From: Oligella urethralis DSM 7531
GTDB lineage: Bacteria > Pseudomonadota > Gammaproteobacteria > Burkholderiales > Burkholderiaceae_B
NCBI RefSeq assembly: GCF_000372065.1
Contig: NZ_AQVB01000009.1
Coordinates: 1-64,000, forward strand
Direction: 5' to 3'
DNA length: 64,000 nt
In this document: piece by piece, positions 48,401 to 55,659 of the stretch
Numbering within the stretch: position 1 is the first letter of the stretch
Layout of the letters: the number at the start of each line of letters is the position of its first letter
Position numbers and translations under genes: made by a program
Notes under the pieces: model-generated
Seen by the model: the letters and a program-made list of their open reading frames with translations, nothing else
Told to the model about the DNA's origin: nothing
The model's database searches: none

Positions 48401-49396
48401 ATGGCATTTTTCGGTTCAGGTAAAAACCAGCGTCAGGAGGTTCAGTATGAACAAAGACGTAGCAGTTCCCGACAGCAGCAACGCTATCAAAACGATCGTG
48501 AACTTAGAGAGCAGCGTATTAAATCTCGCAATCGTTTAATTGGTTCGGTGATTCTGGTGTTAGCGGCGATTATTATTTTACCGCTTGTTTTAAATACGGA
48601 TGATAGTGGTAGTAGCAGTCAAAGCACTAGCCCCTTAATCCAACCGGGCTCAGCCATTGGTCAAGGTAGTGGTTTAGTGGTTGAGAGCTCACCTGGGGTA
48701 CAAACACCAAGTGACCCTCACTTAGCCACCCAAAGTTCTGAGGTTGCGGAGCAGGGCACTGAGTCTAGTGCTACTGGCATAGAAGGTGAAGAGCAAGAAA
48801 CGCCTGTCGCGGTTGCTGCTGCAAATACTCAGAGCGAGACAGGTTCTGCAAGTACCGATTCATCTACGGTCTCCGTTGCCGAAGCCACAGCCACTCAGAG
48901 TGCGGCGCAAGAGGCAGCTGAGCGTGAGCGCGCCGAGCAGGCGGCAGCCGAACGTGAACGGGCGCAACAGGCACGTGCTGAGCAGCAAAAGCAGCAAAAG
49001 CAGCAAGCCCAAGCAAAGCAACAAGAGCAAGCCAAACAACAGCAAAAATCCAAGAATCAAATTGATGATAAAAAGCGCACCGATGATGGTAGCAAGGCTT
49101 TAGCCATCCTTGAGGGTAGAACCCCAGCTGCCAGTAGCTCGGCACCTGCAGCTAGCACCGGAGGCGAGTTTAGTTTGCAAGTGGCTTCTTATAGCTCGGC
49201 AAATGATGCCCGAGTGCAGCGTGATCGTTTAAGAGGATCGGGCGTATCTAATGCTTATGTACAAAGTGCCACCGTTAACGGTAAGCAAGTGTATCGTTTG
49301 CGGGTCGGTCCTTTTTCAACCCGCGAGGCTGCACAGGCAGCGCAAACCCGTTTGCGTGCGCTTAACTTCAGTGATAGCTACGTCACGGGTCGCTAA
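48401..49396 (+). CDS. SPOR-domain membrane protein, DedD position
   Basis: A 331-residue protein with one transmembrane segment (~residues 46-65, RLIGSVILVLAAIIILPLVL) after a basic, Gln/Arg-rich cytoplasmic end. The periplasmic part is low-complexity (Ser/Thr/Glu, then Ala/Gln/Glu/Arg-rich from ~165 to ~225). It ends with a SPOR domain (~254-331, FSLQVASYSSANDARVQRDRLRGSG and VYRLRVGPFSTREAAQAAQ). SPOR domains bind denuded septal peptidoglycan. The position between folC and cvpA is that of E. coli dedD. Overall length is greater because of the Gln/Ala-rich linker. Confidence 0.88.
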   Translation: MAFFGSGKNQRQEVQYEQRRSSSRQQQRYQNDRELREQRIKSRNRLIGSVILVLAAIIILPLVLNTDDSGSSSQSTSPLIQPGSAIGQGSGLVVESSPGVQTPSDPHLATQSSEVAEQGTESSATGIEGEEQETPVAVAAANTQSETGSASTDSSTVSVAEATATQSAAQEAAERERAEQAAAERERAQQARAEQQKQQKQQAQAKQQEQAKQQQKSKNQIDDKKRTDDGSKALAILEGRTPAASSSAPAASTGGEFSLQVASYSSANDARVQRDRLRGSGVSNAYVQSATVNGKQVYRLRVGPFSTREAAQAAQTRLRALNFSDSYVTGR

Positions 49397-49419
49397 ATCT
49401 GCTCCTCCTTCGTTGAATC

Positions 49420-49908
49420 ATGGCAACTTTTGATTATGTTGTTTTAGCGGTGATCCTCGCATCAGGTCTACTCGGCTTGATGCGAGGCTTCCTCAAGGAA
49501 ATTTTTTCTCTTCTGGCTTATGTCTTAAGCTTTTTGGCAGCCATCTGGTGGGGCCCTCACTTAATTCCTACCCTCGCTCGCTATATCGATCAGGCAATTT
49601 TAACCGTGGGCTTAGCCTATTTTCTGGTCTTTATTGCCAGTTTATTATTGTTAGGTCTACTCAACAAAACACTCGGTGCCTTATTGGATGCGACTGGCCT
49701 AGGTTCGGCTGATCGCGGTTTGGGTTTTTTATTCGGTATCTTCCGCGGTGTGATTATTGTTTTAATTCTCGTTTTAATCGCAGGTTGGAGTGCTTTACCA
49801 CAAGAACCATGGTGGGTTGAGTCAAGTTTTGCACGGATGTCGGTCGATGCGATTCGAATGATAAAAACTTGGGTGCCGGAGGGGATTGCGGTTTATTTAC
49901 CCTATTAA
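49420..49908 (+). CDS. cvpA: Colicin V production family membrane protein CvpA
   Basis: A 162-residue inner-membrane protein with four hydrophobic segments. The typical start is FDYVVLAVILASGLLGLMRGFLKEIFSLLAYV. The block LGALLDATGLGSADRGLGFLFGIFRG matches CvpA (TGLGxxDRxLGxxFGxxRG). It lies upstream of purF with a short gap, as in E. coli and many proteobacteria. The biochemical role is not settled. Confidence 0.92.
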   Translation: MATFDYVVLAVILASGLLGLMRGFLKEIFSLLAYVLSFLAAIWWGPHLIPTLARYIDQAILTVGLAYFLVFIASLLLLGLLNKTLGALLDATGLGSADRGLGFLFGIFRGVIIVLILVLIAGWSALPQEPWWVESSFARMSVDAIRMIKTWVPEGIAVYLPY

Positions 49909-49953
49909 AAGGGTTTAAAATATTGTTCTTAGTGTTTTTTTAGGCGTATTTTC

Positions 49954-51381
49954 ATGTGTGGCATTATTGGCATTCACGGTTGTTCCCCAGTCAATCAATT
50001 ACTTTATGATGGTTTGTTGTTATTGCAGCATCGCGGTCAAGATGCCGCCGGTATTGCAACCTACCAAAATAATCAATTTCATATTTTCAAAGCACAAGGT
50101 TTAGTACGTGATGTATTCCGCACGCGTAATATGCGTTCTTTACCGGGTAATAGCGGTATCGGGCAGGTGCGCTATCCAATTAGCGGCGCCCCAAGCGATA
50201 CCGAGGAAGCGCAGCCATTTTATGTAAATGCACCTTATGGTATTTGTTTTACGCACAATGGTAACTTAACTAATTCGGACGAGCTACGTGAATCCTTGTT
50301 TAAGCACGATCGTCGCCATATCAATACCAGTTCCAATAGCGAGGTATTACTCAATGTTTTTGCCCATGAATTATATGAGGCAAGTAAAAGCAGCAGTTTA
50401 CAGGTGTCTGAGATTTTTGATGCAGTAACGGCGGTGCATCGTCGTGTCAAAGGCGCCTATGCCGCAATTGCGCAGATTGCTGGTTACGGTCTATTAGCTT
50501 TTAGAGATCCAAATGGTATTCGTCCGCTTAGTTTAGGCACACAGGAAACGCCGCAGGGAGTTGAGTGGATCCTAGCCTCTGAGTCGGTCGCAGTGGAGGG
50601 GATAGGCTTTGAGTTCGTGCGTGATGTAGCGCCCGGTGAGGCTATTTTTATTGATACCGAGGGTAAACTGCATTCGCGTTTATGTGCTGATAATGCGCAA
50701 TTAAGTCCTTGTATTTTTGAGTACGTTTATTTTGCGCGTCCCGACTCTACCATTGATGGGGTTAATGTCTATAACTGTCGTTTACGCATGGGTGAGTTGT
50801 TGGCCCAAAAAGTGGCACGTGAGCTACGTTTATCGGAAGTCGATGTGGTGATGCCGATTCCGGATTCCTCCAGACCAGCTGGTATGGAATTGGCCTCGAC
50901 GCTCGATTTGTCCTATCGTGAGGGCTTTATCAAGAATCGTTATGTTGGTCGCACCTTTATTATGCCGGGTCAGACAGTGCGTAAGAAGTCGGTCCGCCAG
51001 AAGCTAAATCCGATGAGCATTGAGTTTAAGGGTAAAAATGTGCTGTTGGTGGATGACTCAATTGTACGTGGTACCACTAGTCGTGAGATTGTGAGCATGG
51101 CGCGTCATGCAGGTGCCAATAAGGTGTTTTTTGCGTCCGCTGCGCCGGCAGTTCGTTATCCTAACTTCTATGGCATTGATATGCCAGATCAGAGCGATTT
51201 GATTGCCTATGGTAAATCGACTGAGCAGATTGCGCAAGAAATTGGTGCGGATGCGTTGGTCTTTCAAGACTTGGACGATCTAAAGTTAGCGATATCCGAA
51301 TTAAACCCTAAGATTGAGCGCTTTGATGCGTCGTGCTTTGATGGCGATTATGTCACCGGTGATGTGGTTTTAGCTGGTTAG
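49954..51381 (+). CDS. purF: Amidophosphoribosyltransferase PurF
   Basis: First committed step of purine synthesis: glutamine plus PRPP to phosphoribosylamine. The 475 residues begin MCGIIGIHGC, so Cys2 becomes the N-terminal nucleophile of the glutaminase domain. LLLLQHRGQDAAGI and CFTHNGNLTN follow. The phosphoribosyltransferase half has the PRPP loop VLLVDDSIVRGTTS. The Met would be removed to expose Cys. The gene ends the folC-SPOR-cvpA-purF run and is followed by a hairpin. Confidence 0.97.
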   Translation: MCGIIGIHGCSPVNQLLYDGLLLLQHRGQDAAGIATYQNNQFHIFKAQGLVRDVFRTRNMRSLPGNSGIGQVRYPISGAPSDTEEAQPFYVNAPYGICFTHNGNLTNSDELRESLFKHDRRHINTSSNSEVLLNVFAHELYEASKSSSLQVSEIFDAVTAVHRRVKGAYAAIAQIAGYGLLAFRDPNGIRPLSLGTQETPQGVEWILASESVAVEGIGFEFVRDVAPGEAIFIDTEGKLHSRLCADNAQLSPCIFEYVYFARPDSTIDGVNVYNCRLRMGELLAQKVARELRLSEVDVVMPIPDSSRPAGMELASTLDLSYREGFIKNRYVGRTFIMPGQTVRKKSVRQKLNPMSIEFKGKNVLLVDDSIVRGTTSREIVSMARHAGANKVFFASAAPAVRYPNFYGIDMPDQSDLIAYGKSTEQIAQEIGADALVFQDLDDLKLAISELNPKIERFDASCFDGDYVTGDVVLAG

Positions 51382-51393
51382 TAGGTTTATAGG

Positions 51394-51432
51394 AAATGGC
51401 GCTGCGATAGTTTTTAGCAAGCGCCATTTTAG
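51394..51432 (+). terminator. Terminator-like hairpin after purF
   Basis: AAATGGCGC (51394-51402) pairs with GCGCCATTT (51421-51429) around an 18-base loop and continues into TTTTAG. Confidence 0.65.
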
Positions 51433-51627
51433 TGAATGTGTGTCGAGACGGGTGAACCCGACAGCGCTTAATAATGAATCGCTAGCCTTAAGGGCATAGA
51501 TATCCGAATGATAAGTGTGGCACAATCAGGCACAGCCTAACATAGCTATAAGCTATGCGTATCCCGAGGCTTTAAGCTGCTTAAAGTATCGAATAACTCG
51601 TTTGTCTTACTTAGTAAGGGAGCAAAT

Positions 51628-51668
51628 AAAAGCCGCTGCTCCTGAAATTCAGTGAATAGCGGCTTTTT
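51628..51668 (-). terminator. Terminator hairpin after norB, possibly bidirectional
   Basis: AGCCGCT (51631-51637) pairs with AGCGGCT (51658-51664), with an A run on the left and a T run on the right, so it can end transcription in either direction. It lies 48 bp after the norB stop and also downstream of the hairpin-rich stretch at 51540-51610. Confidence 0.75.
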
Positions 51669-51715
51669 AGATTCTAGCTTTTTGATTATATCAGCTCAGT
51701 GTTTATGGACTAGGC

Positions 51716-54064
51716 TTACAGCGTTTCCACCTTGGTAGTGCGGACTGCTGTGTCGTGAGCTTGACCACCACAACCACCGCAGCAGCTAAATGCTTCATCA
51801 TCTACTTGCTCTGGCCTTGTAGAATCCGATTTGCCTAGTAGTCCTTTCACTACTTGTAATAAAATAGCTAGACCGCCTACGATAAAGACTACATCACCAA
51901 TGGTACGTAACCAGCGTAGTGTTTCTAAGAAATCTTGTTGTAAGAATCCTTCACTACGTGCATACCACATCCCTTTAGTCACGCTTGCGTAGAATTGGTA
52001 TAAACCAATTGGTAACAAGCTGATGGCGATCATGAGTACTAAACCAATGTTTAAACCCCAGAAGCCGATTCTCATCAGTTTGTCGCTAAATACCATATTC
52101 GGACGTATATAACGTAGCACCATCAAGACAAAACCGAGCGATAGGAAGCCATAGACACCAAAAAGTGCCGCATGTGCGTGAACCGGCGTAGTGTTAAGGC
52201 CTTGTAAGTAGAACAAAGAAATGGGTGGGTTAATGAGGAAGCCGAAAACACCTGCGCCAAGCATGTTCCAGAAAGCAACTGCCACGAAACACATGAGCGG
52301 CCAACGTAGTCTTTCCATCCAAGGTGACTTATCCTTAAGACGCCAGTTTTCCCAGGCTTCATAGCCCAAAAGGATCAAAGGTACCACTTCTAATGCACTA
52401 AACGCTGCGCCAACGGCCATGACTGGGGTTGTAGTGCCCGCAAAGTACAAGTGGTGGAAGGTACCAGGAACACCACCTACTAGGAATAGTGTGGCCGCAA
52501 TAAGTGTGGCAACAGTGGCCAAGCGTTTAGATACTAAACCGAGTGATACAAAGACAAGTGCTAAGGATGCGGTAGCAAATACTTCAAAGAAACCTTCTAC
52601 CCATAAGTGTACAACCCACCAACGCCAGTATTCCATGATCGGAAGTGGTGTATGTTCACCATAGAATAAACCAGTGCCATAGAATAAACCAATCGCAACA
52701 ACAGAGGCAGTAAAGATTGCTAGTAAATGCTTGTCACCTTTCTGTCTTAAGCCATTGATCAGTCCACGCATCATTAGAACTAACCAGAAGGCAATGCCGA
52801 CAAATAGTAAGAACTGCCATACACGACCTAAATCTAGGTATTCATAACCCTGGTGTCCCCACATAAAGTTTAGGTGTTCAGGCATATGACCGGCAATAGC
52901 GATGTAGTTACCTATAAATGAACCAACCGTTACAATGAGTAGGGCTGCGAATAGGATATTAACACCCAAGCGCTGATACTTAGGATCTTTAGCACCATTA
53001 ATAATGGGTGTTAAAAAGAGGCCAGCTGTCAGAAAGCCACTGGCAATCCATAATACAGCACTTTGTAGGTGCCAGGTTCTAAGTAATGAATACGGGAACC
53101 ACTTAGATAGTTCAATGCCGTAGAAGTGTTGACCCTCTACTGTATAGTGCGCTAGGGCGCCACCTAAAAATATCTGGAAGATAAATAAAACGACTGTCAA
53201 TAAAGCATACTTCCATAGCGCTTTTTGTGAGTCAGTCAGTGCCATAGCAGTAATCGGATCGCGTTTAGGCGGTACCGTATCGTCTTCTTCTTCATTGCGC
53301 AAGAAAGCCCAGCCCCAGACTAAAAAGCCGATACCAGCGACTAGAAAAATAATTGAAATAATCGACCAGACGATGTTCTCAGCAGAAGGGACGTTGTCAA
53401 TGAGTGGTTCAGGTGGCCAGTTGTTGGTGTAGGTGACGTCATGACCAGGACGATCTGTGGCTGCAGCCCATGCTGTCCAGAAAAAGAAATCAGTTAGTCT
53501 TTCACGGCGCTCAGGATCCGGCAAAGTGTTTTCCTTCATGGCAAAGCTCTCGCGAGATGATCGCAAGCTCGGCTCATCACCATAGAGGTCTTGATAGTAA
53601 CCAGCTATATTTTGAATCGCTTGGACACGACGTTCAGAAAGTGTCACAGAATCAGTGGCTTCATCGTATGTATTTGTACGATACTCGGCTTTTAAATGAG
53701 TCTGTAGAATAGCTTGTTGGGTAGGTTCCAACTGATCATAACTCTGACCATACTCGTCTTGAGCAGCTAGTTCTAACCAAGCTAATAACTCACGATGGAG
53801 CCAGTCAGCAGTCCAGTCAGGTGCCTGGTAGGCGCCATGACCCCAAATTGAACCGATCTGCATGCCGCCGGTACTTTGCCATGCGGATTGACCTCGCAAA
53901 ATATCCTCTTTACTCATGAGGACTTGATCGCTAGTTTCTACCTTAAACTGTGCCGGCATGGGTGGCACATTGCGATAGATTTCGACACCGTAGTAACCCA
54001 GAATAGATAAAGTTACCATGAGGGTTGCTATCAGAGTCCACCAGAGTTTTTTATACTGTCCCAT
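51716..54064 (-). CDS. norB: Quinol-dependent nitric oxide reductase (qNOR)
   Basis: Reduces two NO to N2O using quinol, in the inner membrane. From ATG 54064 the protein is 782 residues, the single-chain qNOR type (extra N-terminal extension with a lone helix, then the 12-helix NorB core). Heme/metal ligands sit in RTWHLQSAVLW, WWVVHLWVEGFFEV, GTFHHLYFAG and PVHAHAALFGVYGF. I chose 54064 (MGQYKKLWW) because AAGGAG precedes it and an operator lies upstream; a start at 54163 would run through that operator. The C-terminus carries a Cys-rich tail SCCGGCGG, which is unusual. Confidence 0.93.
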   Translation of the reverse strand: MGQYKKLWWTLIATLMVTLSILGYYGVEIYRNVPPMPAQFKVETSDQVLMSKEDILRGQSAWQSTGGMQIGSIWGHGAYQAPDWTADWLHRELLAWLELAAQDEYGQSYDQLEPTQQAILQTHLKAEYRTNTYDEATDSVTLSERRVQAIQNIAGYYQDLYGDEPSLRSSRESFAMKENTLPDPERRERLTDFFFWTAWAAATDRPGHDVTYTNNWPPEPLIDNVPSAENIVWSIISIIFLVAGIGFLVWGWAFLRNEEEDDTVPPKRDPITAMALTDSQKALWKYALLTVVLFIFQIFLGGALAHYTVEGQHFYGIELSKWFPYSLLRTWHLQSAVLWIASGFLTAGLFLTPIINGAKDPKYQRLGVNILFAALLIVTVGSFIGNYIAIAGHMPEHLNFMWGHQGYEYLDLGRVWQFLLFVGIAFWLVLMMRGLINGLRQKGDKHLLAIFTASVVAIGLFYGTGLFYGEHTPLPIMEYWRWWVVHLWVEGFFEVFATASLALVFVSLGLVSKRLATVATLIAATLFLVGGVPGTFHHLYFAGTTTPVMAVGAAFSALEVVPLILLGYEAWENWRLKDKSPWMERLRWPLMCFVAVAFWNMLGAGVFGFLINPPISLFYLQGLNTTPVHAHAALFGVYGFLSLGFVLMVLRYIRPNMVFSDKLMRIGFWGLNIGLVLMIAISLLPIGLYQFYASVTKGMWYARSEGFLQQDFLETLRWLRTIGDVVFIVGGLAILLQVVKGLLGKSDSTRPEQVDDEAFSCCGGCGGQAHDTAVRTTKVETL

Positions 54065-54143
54065 AGGGCGCTCCTTGGAAATTCCGAGTAAACTCGGGAC
54101 TAAAAAAATAAGTAAATCAGTATTTGCTTTTTTACTTACAACT

Positions 54144-54166
54144 AAGATGTATTTAATATACATCTT
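54144..54166 (-). promoter_or_regulatory. NsrR-type operator upstream of norB
   Basis: A 23-bp imperfect palindrome: AAGATGTAT, central TTAAT, ATACATCTT. It agrees with the NsrR consensus of beta- and gammaproteobacteria (AAGATGYATTT-N-AAATRCATCTT). Its centre is about 90 bp from the norB ATG, overlapping the likely promoter. NsrR is an iron-sulfur repressor that releases DNA on reaction with NO, so norB should be NO-induced. Confidence 0.8.
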
Positions 54167-54341
54167 TAAGGTAAAGTATACAAACTTTTACTTCTTTTGG
54201 CTATGGCAATGACGTAGATTGATTAAATTCATCACTTAGAATGTCTTTTGAGCATGAGGTAAATGCATGTTTGGCATTTGAAGTTTAAGTAGCGAAGGAA
54301 GCGGGGATGGTGCTAATGTGTTGAATTGAAGGAGTATGGTT

Positions 54342-54374
54342 ATGACCTTACTGCTGACTAAGCTAAGAGCCTAG
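54342..54374 (+). other. Possible 10-residue Leu-rich mini-ORF with a perfect RBS
   Basis: AAGGAG at 54329-54334 precedes ATG 54342 by 7 bases, and the frame reads MTLLLTKLRA then TAG. A start at 54336 (MVMTLLL...) is also possible. A long-range stem AAGCTAAG/CTTAGCTT (54360-54367 with 54409-54416) overlaps it. It resembles a leader peptide, but no plus-strand gene follows before 59285. I keep it as a weak candidate. Confidence 0.2.
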
Positions 54375-54483
54375 CTACGCCTTAGAAATAGCAGATGGCA
54401 AGGCCTAACTTAGCTTCTTAGCCTAATGAATGCAGAGACGAGTTCGAGGCGTAGTACTAAAACATTGGCTATTGATTAGCTAA

Positions 54484-54963
54484 TTAAGCCTTTCTAAACA
54501 AACTAAAAATCAAAACAATAGTTAATAGCGCAAATAGTATTAAAGCCCAAAGCGCATACTCCACCCCAAAGAGGGTGACGGCGGCGTCCATGCAAGTAGC
54601 ATAAATACCAAATAACCAGGGTATAGCACTATCTAAGCCTGTGTAACGTGAGATGAAGACATCAGCAAAGCTCATATCGCATGAAAAGCTTTGGCTGGCA
54701 ACAGTGGCTTGATGCCAAGCTGCCCACATACCGCTAATAGAAAAAACAGCCGCGATTGCGCTGATGATTTTTTGATAGCTCAGTGAATTGGATAAATTTG
54801 CTAATAAACAAATCAAGGCAATCAGAATAAACATCAAGCGTTGCAATACACACCAAGCACAAGGTAGCATTCCTAGTACGTGCTGGCTAAAGACAGCAAA
54901 AACCACGGCGGCAATGCAAACAACGGCGATAAGATTAAGTAAACGAGGTTGCGATAGTGGCAT
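54484..54963 (-). CDS. dsbB: Disulfide bond formation protein DsbB
   Basis: A 159-residue quinone-linked oxidase that re-oxidises DsbA. Four hydrophobic segments are visible. The first periplasmic Cys pair is in MLPCAWCVLQR. The second is spread over SFSCDMSF and IYATCMDA. The N-terminus (PRLLNLIAVVCIAAVVF) resembles betaproteobacterial DsbB. It lies 3 bp after marC on the minus strand, at the end of the map-glnD-marC-dsbB run. Confidence 0.88.
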   Translation of the reverse strand: MPLSQPRLLNLIAVVCIAAVVFAVFSQHVLGMLPCAWCVLQRLMFILIALICLLANLSNSLSYQKIISAIAAVFSISGMWAAWHQATVASQSFSCDMSFADVFISRYTGLDSAIPWLFGIYATCMDAAVTLFGVEYALWALILFALLTIVLIFSLFRKA

Positions 54964-54966
54964 AGA

Positions 54967-55659
54967 TCACGCTCTACTCACAAAGGGAATACTGACAATT
55001 AATTGGAATAGTCCATTCCACATAATCTGAATCCCAATACAAATTAATAAAAAGGCGACCAAACGCATCACCACAGCCATGCCAGTTTGACCCATTTTAG
55101 TCATAATGCGCACCGCAAAGCGATTAGCCATATACAGTAAAAAGCCGATGGTAAAGCACCCCAAGATGATGCCAAAGACCGCAAACACCTGCTCCGTGCT
55201 GCCGCTACTACCCTTGAGTGAGGCACCTACGGTGATGGCTGCGGCAATGGAACCGGGACCTGCGGTTAGGGGAAAGGTGAGCGGGTAAAAGGTACTCGCT
55301 TTCATCTTTACCTTGTCAATAGTAAAATCATCGGCTAGTTTTTCATGGTGACCGCTATCGGGGTCCTCCGCATTGAGTAACTTCCAGCCCGCATGCACCA
55401 CAATCAAGCCCCCAGCAAGTTGCACGATGGGGATAGTGATGCCAAACATTTTTAAAAAGACATTACCGAAGAGAGCAGAAACTAATAAAATGACAAAGCT
55501 GTAAATACCGACCTTGCGAGCGATAAGGCGGCGCAATTCCTTGGTTGCACCCGCTGTCATGGTCCAAAACACTGGTGTCACATAGAGCGGGTTCAAGATC
55601 GGCAATAAGGTACCGAGTACCAGTAAAAAACTACCAATGGTAATAGTAAAATAAAGCAT
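54967..55659 (-). CDS. MarC family membrane protein
   Basis: A 230-residue integral membrane protein with about six hydrophobic segments and the MarC/YchE pattern: LLPILNPLYVTPVFWTMTAG near the N-terminus, TFPLTAGPGSIAAAITVGAS in the middle and RLVAFLLICIGIQIMWNGL near the end. The function of the family is not established; an antibiotic-resistance link has been withdrawn, as I recall. Its start overlaps the glnD stop (TAATG). Confidence 0.85.
   Translation of the reverse strand: MLYFTITIGSFLLVLGTLLPILNPLYVTPVFWTMTAGATKELRRLIARKVGIYSFVILLVSALFGNVFLKMFGITIPIVQLAGGLIVVHAGWKLLNAEDPDSGHHEKLADDFTIDKVKMKASTFYPLTFPLTAGPGSIAAAITVGASLKGSSGSTEQVFAVFGIILGCFTIGFLLYMANRFAVRIMTKMGQTGMAVVMRLVAFLLICIGIQIMWNGLFQLIVSIPFVSRA

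Noticed and set aside
48786-49145. Open frames on both strands in the SPOR protein linker
   Set aside because: Caused by the repetitive Gln/Ala/Arg codons; all are low-complexity shadows.
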